Part shown: piece after piece, positions 25,454 to 34,036 of the stretch
Layout of the letters: each line of letters begins with the position of its first letter
Numbering within the stretch: the stretch's first letter is position 1
Source: Allosediminivita pacifica
GTDB lineage: Bacteria > Pseudomonadota > Alphaproteobacteria > Rhodobacterales > Rhodobacteraceae
NCBI RefSeq assembly: GCF_003054175.1
Contig: NZ_QBKN01000036.1
Span: 1-43,412, forward strand
DNA length: 43,412 nt
Direction: 5' to 3'
Made by a program: the position numbers and the translations under genes
Notes under the pieces: model-generated
What the model was told of the DNA's origin: nothing
Databases searched by the model: none
What the model saw: the letters and a program-made list of their open reading frames with translations, nothing else

Positions 25454-26620
25454 ATGAGTTTCGAGGAAACTGAAGATCACCGCGCTATTCGCGACGCCGT
25501 TGCAGCCGTCGTCCAGCAGTTTGATGACCACTACTGGTCGATGAAGGAAGAGAAGGCGGAATTTCCTTTCGAATTCCACCAGGCCATGGCCGATGGCGGC
25601 TGGCTGGGCATCACCATGCCCGAGGAATACGGCGGCGCCGGACTAGGTGTGACCGAGGCCGCGATCATGATGAACGAGGCCTGCAAGCACGGTGGCGGTT
25701 CGGCGGCGGTGTCGTCGATCCACATCAATCTCTTTGGGCCGCATCCCATCGTGGTCTTTGGCACGGAAGAGCAGAAGAAGCGCTGGATCCCCAAGTTGGT
25801 CTCGGGCGAGGACAAGGTCTGCTTTGGGGTGACCGAGCCTGATGCGGGCCTTGACACCACCCGCATCACGACCTTCGCAAAGAAGGTTGAAGGCGGCTAC
25901 ATCGTCAATGGTCGAAAGTTCTGGACCTCGACCGGTCAGGTGGCGAACAAGATCATGCTGCTGGCCCGCACCACGCCCATCGAGGAATGCAAGAAGCCGA
26001 GCGACGGCATGTCGATTTTCTATACGGATCTCGACAAGACCAAGATCGAGGTGAAGCGCATTCCCAAGATGGGCCGCGCCGCGGTGGATTCCAACGCGAC
26101 CTTCATCGACAACTACTTCGTGCCCGACGAGGACCTGATCGGCGAGGAGGGCAAGGGGTTTTCCTATATCCTGCACAGCCTCAATCCCGAGCGGATCCTG
26201 GTGGCCGCCGAGGCCATCGCGATCGGCCAGGATGCCTTGTCGCGGGCGGCGAGTTACGCTCAGGACCGTGTCGTTTTCGGGCGCCCCATCGGCCAGAACC
26301 AGGGCATCCAGCATCCGCTGGCGGAAAACTGGATCGATCTGGAATCGGCGCTGAACATGACGATGAAGGCGGCCTGGCTCTATGACAACGACAGGCATTG
26401 CGGCGCCGAAGCGAATGCGGCCAAGTTCCTGGGTGCGCGTGCGGCGCATCGGGCCTGCGAACAGGCGGTCTTCACCCATGGCGGCCTCGGCTATGCCAAG
26501 GAATACCAGGTTGAACGGTTGCTGCGCGAGGTGATCGTCTTCCGCATCGCACCGGTCACCGAACAGCTCATCCTGTCCTACATCGCCGAGCGCGTGCTAG
26601 GCCAGAAGAAGAGCTACTGA
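25454..26620 (+). CDS. Acyl-CoA dehydrogenase
   Basis: This is a 388-residue FAD enzyme of standard length. The N-terminal helical domain is followed by the FAD/substrate segment CFGVTEPDAGLDTTRITTFAKK and GRKFWTSTGQVANKIMLLAR. The C-terminal helical domain has RVVFGRPIGQNQGIQHPLAE, then FTHGGLGYAKEYQVERLLREV. The tail reads RIAPVTEQLILSYIAERVLGQKKSY. The usual YEG Glu that acts as base in medium-chain enzymes is not at that position, so the base may be placed elsewhere, as in other subgroups. It would introduce an alpha,beta double bond into the acyl-CoA made by the CoA-transferase. It lies 45 bases after that gene in the same operon. Confidence 0.94.
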   Translation: MSFEETEDHRAIRDAVAAVVQQFDDHYWSMKEEKAEFPFEFHQAMADGGWLGITMPEEYGGAGLGVTEAAIMMNEACKHGGGSAAVSSIHINLFGPHPIVVFGTEEQKKRWIPKLVSGEDKVCFGVTEPDAGLDTTRITTFAKKVEGGYIVNGRKFWTSTGQVANKIMLLARTTPIEECKKPSDGMSIFYTDLDKTKIEVKRIPKMGRAAVDSNATFIDNYFVPDEDLIGEEGKGFSYILHSLNPERILVAAEAIAIGQDALSRAASYAQDRVVFGRPIGQNQGIQHPLAENWIDLESALNMTMKAAWLYDNDRHCGAEANAAKFLGARAAHRACEQAVFTHGGLGYAKEYQVERLLREVIVFRIAPVTEQLILSYIAERVLGQKKSY

Positions 26621-26628
26621 GGCTGGCC

Positions 26629-27930
26629 ATGAACGTGTCCCTGCGCAAGTTCCCGGACCTAACTGCCAAGGCGCTGGCAAAGGAGATCGTCGGCGCGAAG
26701 GAGATCTACGTCTCCGGCTGCGCGGCCGAGATCACCGCGCTGCCCCGGTTGCTGGGTGGCGCCGGGGCCACGGTCACGGCGATCCTCAGCCCGCTGGTCA
26801 ACACCCGGTCCTATGCCGATCCGGCAACGGGTCGCCGCTGTCGCAGTTTCTTCCTTAACCGCGAGATCAGGGAGCACATGCGCAGCGGGCATGCCGAGCT
26901 CTGTCCCTGGAGCTATGGGCGCATCGCGCGCTGGCTGGGGACAGAGGTCGTCATGGACGCGGCCGTCATCATGACCTCCCCGCCGGATGAGGGCGGCCGC
27001 GTCTCACTTGGGGTGCAGACGGACTTCCTGCCGCTGTTCCGGCATCGTGTCGGGCGGATGATCGCGGTTGTGAATCCCGAACTGCCCTTTACCGAAGGGC
27101 CGACGGTCCTGCCCCTCGGCAGCTTCGACACGGTGTTTTCCGTCGATCAACCCCTGCTTTCGGTCCCGATCGACAGCGGTGCGCTGGACGATGTAACCCG
27201 CGCCATTGCCACCCATGTCGCGGGCCTGGTGCCGGACGGGGCGACGATCCAGCTGGGCCTGGGCAAGGTCTCGCAAGCCGTTGCGGGGCTGCTGGGCGCG
27301 CACCGGGGGCTGAGCATGGTGTCGGGGCTGGTGGACGACAACGTCCTGCGCCTCGAGGCGGTCGGCGCGATGCGCCGCGACCTGCCCATCGTTACCGGCG
27401 CCGCCATCGGCACGGCGGAGCTTTACGCGGCGCTGCACCGCAATCCGCGGTTCAGCTTCCGCCCCACCGACCAGACCCATGCGCCGCGGCTGCTTGCCGA
27501 CCTGCCGTTGTTTCACTCGATCAATTCCTCGCTGCAGGTAGATCTTTTCGGGCAGATCAACTCCGAGATGGTCAATGGGCGACTGATCTCGACACCCGGA
27601 GGCTTTCCGGATTTCCTGCGCGGTGCGGTGCTGAACCCCGAGGGGCGTTCGATCGTGACGGTGCGGGCGCGGGGCGGGGGCAAGGTAGCGCCCGGGATCG
27701 TCTCGCAGCTGACAAGCCCCGCCTCGGTCACCGGAACGAAGACAGATGTCGATACTGTGGTTTCGGAATTCGGCATCGCGCAGGTCGCGGGCCTTTCGAT
27801 GGACGCCCGAGCCCAAGCGCTGATCGCGATCGCAGCGCCCGAAGACCGCGACCGCCTGCAGGCGACATGGGACGACTATCGCATCACCGGGCGAAGCCCT
27901 GCCGCGACGGCGATGGACCAGGCGCGCTGA
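26629..27930 (+). CDS. Acetyl-CoA hydrolase/transferase family protein (class I CoA-transferase-like)
   Basis: This 433-residue protein has the two-domain fold of the acetyl-CoA hydrolase/4-hydroxybutyrate CoA-transferase family. The CoA-binding glycine motif is IQLGLGKVSQAVAG at 207-220. INSEMVNGR lies near 310-318, followed by GFPDFLRGAVL and the Gly-rich C-terminal block. In active transferases a Glu sits in a HTEMFSDG-like loop. The equivalent stretch here appears to be SMVSGLVDDNVLRLEAVGAM, with Gly in place of the Glu. It may therefore be a divergent subgroup with other chemistry; this alignment is by eye. It starts 8 bases after the acyl-CoA dehydrogenase stop, so translation is likely coupled. 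Confidence 0.85.
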   Translation: MNVSLRKFPDLTAKALAKEIVGAKEIYVSGCAAEITALPRLLGGAGATVTAILSPLVNTRSYADPATGRRCRSFFLNREIREHMRSGHAELCPWSYGRIARWLGTEVVMDAAVIMTSPPDEGGRVSLGVQTDFLPLFRHRVGRMIAVVNPELPFTEGPTVLPLGSFDTVFSVDQPLLSVPIDSGALDDVTRAIATHVAGLVPDGATIQLGLGKVSQAVAGLLGAHRGLSMVSGLVDDNVLRLEAVGAMRRDLPIVTGAAIGTAELYAALHRNPRFSFRPTDQTHAPRLLADLPLFHSINSSLQVDLFGQINSEMVNGRLISTPGGFPDFLRGAVLNPEGRSIVTVRARGGGKVAPGIVSQLTSPASVTGTKTDVDTVVSEFGIAQVAGLSMDARAQALIAIAAPEDRDRLQATWDDYRITGRSPAATAMDQAR

Positions 27931-27984
27931 GCGCCGCAATTCAAGACCCCGGCGGGGCCGGGAGGAACGGAAGGAGAGGCCGAG

Positions 27985-28443
27985 ATGGCTGGACTATATT
28001 TTGATGAATTCGAAGTCGGTCAGGTGTTCCGGCACGCGACCCGCCGCACTGTGACAGAGGCTGACAACGTCTGGTTTTCAACGGCAACCTGCAACCCCGC
28101 GGCGATTCACATCGACGAGGACTACTGCCGCAAGCACACCGAGTTCGGTCAGCGGATCGTCAACAGCGCCTTCACCATGGGGCTGATGGTGGGGCTTTCG
28201 GTTGGGGATACCACGCTGGGAACGACTGTCGGCAACCTCGGTTTCGAGGAATGCCGCTTTCCCAAGCCGGTTTTTCACGGTGACACCCTGCGGTCCGAAA
28301 CCGAAGTGCTGGAGCTGCGGGAGAGCCGCTCGCGCCCAGGGCAGGGCATCGTGACCTTCATGCACCGTGCCTTCAACCAGCATGAGGAACTGGTCGCCCA
28401 CTGCAAGCGCCCGGCGCTGATGATGAGCAAGCCGACTGGCTGA
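27985..28443 (+). CDS. MaoC family dehydratase
   Basis: This 152-residue hot-dog-fold protein would hydrate an enoyl-CoA. The active-site block is [36 protein letters not shown], where the usual Gly-Asp-x-Asn-Pro has become Ala-Thr-Cys-Asn-Pro while the His in AIHID is kept. Family members acting on dicarboxylic CoA esters such as mesaconyl-CoA also vary at the Asp. The context (CoA-transferases, CitE-like lyases) fits hydration of an unsaturated, perhaps methyl-branched, CoA ester to a 3-hydroxyacyl-CoA. GGAAGGAGAGG precedes the ATG. It lies 54 bases after the preceding gene in operon I. Confidence 0.88.
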   Translation: MAGLYFDEFEVGQVFRHATRRTVTEADNVWFSTATCNPAAIHIDEDYCRKHTEFGQRIVNSAFTMGLMVGLSVGDTTLGTTVGNLGFEECRFPKPVFHGDTLRSETEVLELRESRSRPGQGIVTFMHRAFNQHEELVAHCKRPALMMSKPTG

Positions 28444-28591
28444 AGCATCGTCATCGCTTCGGTGCCCGCAGGAAGGCGGGTCCACAGGACGATGATGCCG
28501 CAGGAGCGCGGCACCAGAATGAACACGGGCACGCCCCGGAGCGGCCCGACACCCGGTTTCCCGGGACGCAAGGATACCAAGGGAGGAAATC

Positions 28592-29518
28592 TTGGCACGT
28601 AAAGTCATCATCACCTGCGCCGTCACGGGCGCGATCCACACCCCCACGATGTCACCGCATCTGCCGATCACCCCGCAGGAGATCGCCGATGCCGCCGTGG
28701 AAGCCGCCGAGGCCGGTGCTGCGATCATTCACCTGCACGCCCGCAACCCCGAAACCGGCCAACCCGACCAGACTCCCGAGGCCTTTGCCGAGTTCCTGCC
28801 GATCATCAAGCAGCGCAGCAACGCGGTAATCAATCTGACATCGGGCGGTTCGCCTTGGCTGCCGGTCGAAGATCGGGTGAAGCCCGCCGCCGTCTATCAG
28901 CCTGAAGTGGCTTCGATGAACCTCGGGACGATGAACCTTGGTCTCTATCCGATGCTCGACCGCTACAAGGATTGGAAGTTCCCCTGGGAGCCGGAGATGC
29001 TCGACAATTCCCGGCGGTTGTTCTTCAAGAATACCTTCGAGGATATCGAATATGCGCTGACCACACTGGGGGAATGCGGCACCCGGTTCGAATTCGAATG
29101 CTATGACACGGCGCATCTGTATACGCTGCGCCACTTCATGGACCGGGGCCTGGTGAAGGCGCCGCTGTTCATTCAGACCGTCTTTGGTCTGCTGGGCGGC
29201 ATCGGCGCCCATCCGGATGACGTCTACCACATGAAACGCACCGCCGACCGACTGTTTGGATCGGATTACACCTGGTCCGTTTTGGGCGCGGGCCGTTACC
29301 AGATGCCGGTGGCCGCCATCGCCGCCGCCCAGGGTGGCAACGTTCGGGTCGGGCTCGAGGATTCGCTCTGGGGCGGGCCGGGACGACTGGCAGAGACCAA
29401 TGCCGAACAGGTCCGTGCCGCGCGGAAGATCATCGAGGGGCTCGGGCTCGAAGTCGCCTCGTCCGACGAGGCGCGCGAGATGCTGGCACTGAAAGGGGGC
29501 GACAAGGTGGCCTTCTGA
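28592..29518 (+). CDS. Beta-keto acid cleavage enzyme (BKACE/DUF849, Kce-like)
   Basis: This 308-residue Zn-dependent TIM-barrel enzyme belongs to the family that condenses a beta-keto acid with acetyl-CoA, giving acetoacetate and a new acyl-CoA, as in 3-keto-5-aminohexanoate cleavage enzyme. Zinc ligands His47 and His49 are in IIHLHARNPETG. The Arg252/Glu256 pair is in VRVGLED. Other family phrases are MNLGTMNLGL and QTVFGLLGGIGAHPDD. The substrate-specificity pocket cannot be read by eye. The start is a TTG at 28592 with GGGAGGAAA seven bases upstream. Its presence beside a thiolase suggests the pathway handles a beta-keto acid that thiolase alone cannot process. Confidence 0.92.
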   Translation: MARKVIITCAVTGAIHTPTMSPHLPITPQEIADAAVEAAEAGAAIIHLHARNPETGQPDQTPEAFAEFLPIIKQRSNAVINLTSGGSPWLPVEDRVKPAAVYQPEVASMNLGTMNLGLYPMLDRYKDWKFPWEPEMLDNSRRLFFKNTFEDIEYALTTLGECGTRFEFECYDTAHLYTLRHFMDRGLVKAPLFIQTVFGLLGGIGAHPDDVYHMKRTADRLFGSDYTWSVLGAGRYQMPVAAIAAAQGGNVRVGLEDSLWGGPGRLAETNAEQVRAARKIIEGLGLEVASSDEAREMLALKGGDKVAF

Positions 29519-29536
29519 GCCGCTCGTCGCGCAAAG

Positions 29537-29565
29537 ACCGGACGCGGCGCCTTGCAGCGTCCGGT
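29537..29565 (+). repeat. Intercistronic hairpin between the BKACE and thiolase genes
   Basis: Perfect 9-bp arms ACCGGACGC (29537-29545) and GCGTCCGGT (29557-29565) have an 11-base loop. There is no T-run after it, so it is unlikely to terminate fully. It may stabilise or punctuate the operon I mRNA. Confidence 0.5.
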
Positions 29566-29592
29566 ACGACCTGAAGAATGAGAGGACAGGCA

Positions 29593-30759
29593 ATGGCCGT
29601 CAGCATAGTGGGTTGGGCACATACGCCCTTCGGGAAACATTCGGATGAAACCGTCGAAAGCCTGATCGTCCAGGTAGCCCGTGGCGCGCTGGATCACGCG
29701 GGCCTTGCGGCCGAGGATGTCGATGAGGTCCTGCTGGGCCATTTCAATGCGGGCTTTTGCGACCAGAGCTTTACCGCGTCGCTGGTCTTCCAGGCGGATG
29801 ACGGGTTCCGTTTCAAGCCTGCGACCAGGGTCGAAAATGCCTGCGCCACGGGATCGGCGGCAGTGCACCAAGGGCTGCGGGCAATTGAATCGGGCCGGGC
29901 GCGTTGCGTGCTGGTGGTGGGGGTCGAACAGATGACAACCACCCCGGGCCCCGAGATCGGAATGAACCTGCTGAAGGCATCCTATCTGCCTGAGGATGGC
30001 GAGACGCCTGCTGGGTTTGCCGGTGTCTTTGGCAAGATCGCCGAGCTCTATTACCAGCGTCATGGCAATCAGGATGACGCCCTGGCGATGATTGCCGCCA
30101 AGAACCATCGCAATGGCGTCGGCAATCCCTATGCGCAGATGCGCAAGGATCTGGGCTATGATTTCTGTCGGTCCGAGGGCGACAAGAATCCCCATGTTGC
30201 GGGCCCGCTGAAGCGCACCGATTGTTCGCTGGTTTCCGATGGTGCGGCGGCGTTGGTGCTGATGGAGAGCGCGTCCGCTGCCGAGATGCCGCGCGCGGTC
30301 ACCTTCCGTTCGACTGCACATGTGCAGGATTTCCTGCCCATGTCGAAACGCGACATCATCCGTTTCGAGGGGTGCAGCCGGGCCTGGACGCAGGCGTTGG
30401 AGGCAGGTGGGCTGACGCTGAACGACCTGTCCTTTGTCGAAACACACGACTGCTTCACCATCGCCGAACTGATCGAATACGAGGCCATGGGACTGGTCCC
30501 GCCGGGGCAGGGCGCGCGCGCCGTGGCCGAGGGCTGGACACAGCCCGACGGTCGCTTGCCGGTGAACCTGTCGGGCGGGCTGAAGGCCAAGGGCCATCCG
30601 ATCGGTGCCACCGGCGTGTCGATGCATGTGCTGACCGCGATGCAGCTTTGCGGTGAGGCCGGCGACATCCAGGCCCGTGACCCTGAACTGGGCGGAATCT
30701 TCAACATGGGCGGTGCGGCCGTGGCCAATTACGTCAGCATCCTCGAACGGGCGAAGTGA
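29593..30759 (+). CDS. Thiolase, SCP-x-like acetyl-CoA acetyltransferase
   Basis: This 388-residue thiolase starts MAVSIVGWAHTPFGKH; an ATG five codons earlier is possible, but GAGAGGACAG fits the 29593 start. Nucleophile Cys84 is in VENACATGSAAVHQG. His285 and Cys287 lie in ETHDCFTIAELIEYEAMG and His335 in GGLKAKGHPIGATG. The phrase HDCFT and the lack of the usual C-terminal CxG (here IFNMGGAAVANY) mark the SCP-x/nonspecific-lipid-transfer group. Members of that group often cleave branched or sterol-like acyl-CoAs without the partner domain. It would release acetyl-CoA or propionyl-CoA from a beta-ketoacyl-CoA. It lies 74 bases after the BKACE gene. Confidence 0.92.
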   Translation: MAVSIVGWAHTPFGKHSDETVESLIVQVARGALDHAGLAAEDVDEVLLGHFNAGFCDQSFTASLVFQADDGFRFKPATRVENACATGSAAVHQGLRAIESGRARCVLVVGVEQMTTTPGPEIGMNLLKASYLPEDGETPAGFAGVFGKIAELYYQRHGNQDDALAMIAAKNHRNGVGNPYAQMRKDLGYDFCRSEGDKNPHVAGPLKRTDCSLVSDGAAALVLMESASAAEMPRAVTFRSTAHVQDFLPMSKRDIIRFEGCSRAWTQALEAGGLTLNDLSFVETHDCFTIAELIEYEAMGLVPPGQGARAVAEGWTQPDGRLPVNLSGGLKAKGHPIGATGVSMHVLTAMQLCGEAGDIQARDPELGGIFNMGGAAVANYVSILERAK

Positions 30760-30766
30760 GGGCGGT

Positions 30767-31906
30767 ATGAACAACAGGATCAGAGTGGGCATCGTCGGGC
30801 TGAAACCCGGTGTCAGCTGGGCGGCCCGTGCTCATGTCCCGGCGCTGGAATTCCTGAAACAGGATTTCGAGATCGCCGGTGTCGCCAATACCAGCCTCGC
30901 CAGTTCCGAGGCCGCCGCGAAAGCCTTCGGCATTCCCCGCGCCTTCGCCGATGTCGAAGCGCTGGCGCGCTCCCCCGAGATCGACCTGGTGGCCGTGACC
31001 GTGCGCGTGCCCTACCACCTCGAACTGGTGCGGGCTGCGGTCGATGCGGGCAAGCATGTCTACTGTGAATGGCCGCTTGGGAATGGCCTGGCCGAGGCCG
31101 AGGAAATGGCCGGGATGGTGCGCCGCGCAGGCGTCATCGGTGTGGCAGGCACCCAGGCGCGGGTGGCGCCCGAGGTGCTCTATCTGCGCAAGCTGATCGA
31201 GGATGGCTACCTGGGCGAGGTGCTCTCGGCCACGATCACTGCGCAGGGGCGCAGCTGGGGACCGACCCATACGGATTTTGCGAACCGTGCCTACCTGCTG
31301 GACAACCGCAACGGCGCCTCGATGCTGACGATCCCCTTCGGTCACACCGTCGGTGCCGTGCGTGACGTCCTGGGGGATATCACTGCTCTGACCGCGATGA
31401 TCGAAAATCGTCGCAAGCAGATCCTGTTGCCCGAAACCGGAGAGATCGTGCCCTTCGATACGCCCGATCAGATCGCTGTTTGCGGTCGCATCGGTCCGCA
31501 GGCCGCGCCTATCGTCATGCATTATCGGGGTGGCATGCCGCGCGGTGAAACCGGTCTCGTCTGGGAGATCAACGGTACCGAGGGCGACCTGCGGGTGACC
31601 GGGCTGCATGGCGGGTCGCAGCAGGTGCAGTTGACGCTTGAGGGCGGGCAGGGGGCCAAGGCGCCCTTCGCGAAGATCGCGCTGCCGCCCGAGTTCGGCG
31701 GCGACTGGCCCGATCATATCTACCCGGCGAACGTGGCCCAGCTCTATGCCCGGATGGCTGCCGATATCCGCAATGGCAGCCAGCTGGCTCCGAGTTTCGA
31801 CGATGCGGTGGAACTGCATCGGGTGATCGATGCGATGGAGCGTGCCTCTGCGGGACGTATCTGGGAGGATGTGACAGCGCCAAACCGACCGCTGCCCTAC
31901 GTCTGA
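30767..31906 (+). CDS. Gfo/Idh/MocA family oxidoreductase (Gal80-like)
   Basis: This 379-residue protein has an N-terminal Rossmann domain (IRVGIVGLKPGVSWAARAHVPALE) and a C-terminal alpha/beta domain with RVAPEVLYLRKLIEDGYLGEVLS. In most family enzymes an E-K-P motif supplies the catalytic Lys. Here the stretch reads HVYCEWPLGNGLAEAEEM, so the Lys is replaced by Trp, as I recall in Gal80-like members that bind NAD(P) without turnover. It may thus be a sensor or a divergent enzyme. It starts seven bases after the thiolase stop, inside operon I, so it is co-produced with the catabolic enzymes. The ATG at 30767 was chosen because the upstream open frame overlaps the thiolase. Confidence 0.88.
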   Translation: MNNRIRVGIVGLKPGVSWAARAHVPALEFLKQDFEIAGVANTSLASSEAAAKAFGIPRAFADVEALARSPEIDLVAVTVRVPYHLELVRAAVDAGKHVYCEWPLGNGLAEAEEMAGMVRRAGVIGVAGTQARVAPEVLYLRKLIEDGYLGEVLSATITAQGRSWGPTHTDFANRAYLLDNRNGASMLTIPFGHTVGAVRDVLGDITALTAMIENRRKQILLPETGEIVPFDTPDQIAVCGRIGPQAAPIVMHYRGGMPRGETGLVWEINGTEGDLRVTGLHGGSQQVQLTLEGGQGAKAPFAKIALPPEFGGDWPDHIYPANVAQLYARMAADIRNGSQLAPSFDDAVELHRVIDAMERASAGRIWEDVTAPNRPLPYV

Positions 31907-31965
31907 TCCCGTTGTCGGCGCGGCGACGCGCGGCGACGCGCGGCGGAATTATGAAAGGATCCGAG

Positions 31966-32706
31966 ATGTTCGATTTTTCCGGCAAGGTGGCGGTTGTGAC
32001 AGGTGCCGCCAGCGGTATCGGCCGCGCCACCACCGAACTGTTCCTGGCTGGCGGGGCCAGCGTGGTGGGGGGCGACATCGATGCCGAAGCGCTGGCCGCC
32101 CTGAAGGCAGAGCTGGACCCGGATGGCGCCCGGTTGGAAGTGCAGGCCTACGACGCTGCCAGTTCGGCCAGCGCCGATGCGCTGATCGCACTGGCAATGG
32201 ATCGCTGCGGGGCGCTGGATCACCTGGCGCTCTGTGCCGGGGTATATCGTCAGCATCCACTTAAGGAAATGACCGATGCGAACTGGCGGCAGACGATTTC
32301 GGTCAACCTGGACGGCGCCTTCTACCTGATCCGGGCTGCGGCGCAGGTGATGGCGCCCGGCAGTTCCATCGTTACCCTGGCTTCGGTTGCGGCGCACAAG
32401 GGGGGCACTTATGGTTTTGCCCATTACGGTGCCTCCAAGGGCGGCATCCTGGCACTGACACGCAGCGCGGCGCAGGACCTGGCCCCAGATGTCCGGGTCA
32501 ACTGTGTCTCGCCGGGTCTGATCGAAACCCCGATGACCGTGGACCTGGTGCAGCGGCTGGGCGAGGATATCCGCAAGCAGATCCTGCTGGGCCGCTATGG
32601 CAAGCCCTCTGAAATCGCCAGTGTCGTCGGCTTCCTTTGTTCCGATGCGGCCAGCTTCGTCAATGGCGAGGTCATCATCGCCTCGGGCGGGGCCTACATG
32701 GGATGA
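31966..32706 (+). CDS. SDR family oxidoreductase, probable 3-hydroxyacyl dehydrogenase
   Basis: This 246-residue classical SDR starts MFDFSGKVAVVTGAASGIGRA. The cofactor motif TGAASGIG is followed by an Asp in GGDID after strand 2, which favours NAD. LCAGVY stands in for NAG. Ser is in TLASVAAHKGG and the YxxxK pair in HYGASKGG. The ATG at 31966 has AAAGGA six bases upstream; two earlier ATGs in frame are less suitable. It could oxidise the 3-hydroxyacyl-CoA formed by the MaoC hydratase to the 3-keto compound for thiolase or BKACE. It sits between the Gfo/Idh and PrpD-like genes in operon I. Confidence 0.92.
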   Translation: MFDFSGKVAVVTGAASGIGRATTELFLAGGASVVGGDIDAEALAALKAELDPDGARLEVQAYDAASSASADALIALAMDRCGALDHLALCAGVYRQHPLKEMTDANWRQTISVNLDGAFYLIRAAAQVMAPGSSIVTLASVAAHKGGTYGFAHYGASKGGILALTRSAAQDLAPDVRVNCVSPGLIETPMTVDLVQRLGEDIRKQILLGRYGKPSEIASVVGFLCSDAASFVNGEVIIASGGAYMG

Positions 32707-32722
32707 AGGCCAGAGCAGCGAA

Positions 32723-34036
32723 ATGAGCGAGCGGTACGACGAAATCGGCCCGGCGCTGGCACGTTTTGCCCTGGGGGCGGCCCCGGTGGGTGCCTTTCAT
32801 GTCGCGACCTTCATGAACTGGTATGCCGTGACCCTGGCCGGGGCGCGGCGGGCGCCGGTCGAGACAATGTGTCGGGCACTGGCCGCCGAAGGCGCGCAGG
32901 GGGCCTGCCGTCCGCTCGGGCGGGACGAGCGGTTGCCCGCTTCGGCGGCGGTCGGGCTCGATTGCCTGTCTTCGGCGACGCTGGCCTATGACGACATCCA
33001 TTTCGCCACGACCCTGCACCCGGCAGGTCCGGTTGCAGCGGCGATCTGCGGCGTCGCCCGGCTGCGTCCAGTGACCGGGGCGCAGGCCCTTCAGGCGCTG
33101 CGGGTCGGGATGGAGATCGAATGCCGCCTGTCGGCGGCGATGTTCAACTGCGGAACGGGTGCTGCGACGGGCTGGTACCCGACTGGCATGGCTGGAGGTT
33201 TCGGCGCTGCCGCCGCCGCTGGCCGGTTGTTGGAACTGGATGCCGCGGGGGTGGAAACGGCGCTGGCCCTGGCGGCCAGTCGCGCTTCGGGGACCCGTGG
33301 CAGCCACGGAGCCATGACCGCCTACTGGCCGCCCGCGCTGGCCGCCGAGGCAGGCTTTGCCGCCGCGTTGATGGCGCAGGCGGGCTTTACTGCCGGGATG
33401 GGCGCGCTGAGCGGCCCCAACGGATTGCTGCGCCAGATCGCGCCGACGCCCGATCTGGACGCCCTGCTTGGCGGGCTTGGAACCCAGCACCGCAGCGAGG
33501 AGACCGCCCCCAAGATCTATCCTTATGGCTTCATCGCCTATGCGCCAATCGATTGCGCTACCCGGGCGGCCGAGGGTGGGGAGATGGCCTCTGCGGTCCT
33601 GACCGTCTCGCCGACCTGCGCAGGTTTGGGGGGGCAGGGGCTGCCGTCGAACATGTTCGAGGCCCAGGTGGCGCTGCGGCTGATCGTGGCTCGAACCCTG
33701 GCGGATCCTGCCAGCGCCCTGCGACCCGTTCCCGAGGATTTCGCGGTAAGTACGGAAGATGCCGAACGCGCCGCAAGGGTCGACCTGCGCGAGGATCCTG
33801 CCCTGGCCAATGACCGGGCGCGTCTGCAGGTGACCTATGCAAATGGCGGCGAAGCTCTGTTTCGTTGTGACGCGGCTCCGGGCAGCGTCGGTAATCCGTT
33901 GCCGGCCGGGGCCGTTGCCGAGAAGGCTCACCGCCTGTTGAGTGCCACCTGCGGCGCCGAGGAGGCAGGGCGCCTGATGGACCTGCTGCAGGCGCTGCCG
34001 GAGCTCACCGACCTTTCGGAGGTGCTGCCTCAGTAA
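32723..34036 (+). CDS. MmgE/PrpD family protein
   Basis: This 437-residue protein has the all-helical MmgE/PrpD fold, shared by 2-methylcitrate dehydratase and cis-aconitate decarboxylase. Recognisable blocks are YDDIHFATTLHPAGPVAAAICGVARL (about residues 90-115), AMFNCGTGAATGWYPTGMAGGFGAAAAAGRLL (about 140-171) and ASGTRGSHGAMTAYWPP. The characterised activities concern tricarboxylic or methyl-branched acids, which supports a branched polycarboxylate in this pathway. The exact reaction is unknown. It starts 16 bases after the SDR stop and ends operon I. Its last seven bases overlap the end of the convergent CitE-like gene, and no terminator lies between them. Confidence 0.9.
   Translation: MSERYDEIGPALARFALGAAPVGAFHVATFMNWYAVTLAGARRAPVETMCRALAAEGAQGACRPLGRDERLPASAAVGLDCLSSATLAYDDIHFATTLHPAGPVAAAICGVARLRPVTGAQALQALRVGMEIECRLSAAMFNCGTGAATGWYPTGMAGGFGAAAAAGRLLELDAAGVETALALAASRASGTRGSHGAMTAYWPPALAAEAGFAAALMAQAGFTAGMGALSGPNGLLRQIAPTPDLDALLGGLGTQHRSEETAPKIYPYGFIAYAPIDCATRAAEGGEMASAVLTVSPTCAGLGGQGLPSNMFEAQVALRLIVARTLADPASALRPVPEDFAVSTEDAERAARVDLREDPALANDRARLQVTYANGGEALFRCDAAPGSVGNPLPAGAVAEKAHRLLSATCGAEEAGRLMDLLQALPELTDLSEVLPQ

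Noticed and set aside
23987-25579. Minus-strand open frame of about 530 codons opposite the first CoA-transferase gene
   Set aside because: It is antisense to a complete CoA-transferase gene, is rich in His, Arg and Gly in the way of shadow frames in GC-rich DNA, and matches no family.
29296-30792. Long minus-strand frame opposite the thiolase gene
   Set aside because: It is antisense to a gene with intact catalytic motifs and has no family features.
32675-33931. Long minus-strand frame opposite the PrpD-like gene
   Set aside because: It is a shadow frame in GC-rich coding DNA; the plus-strand protein has clear family blocks.
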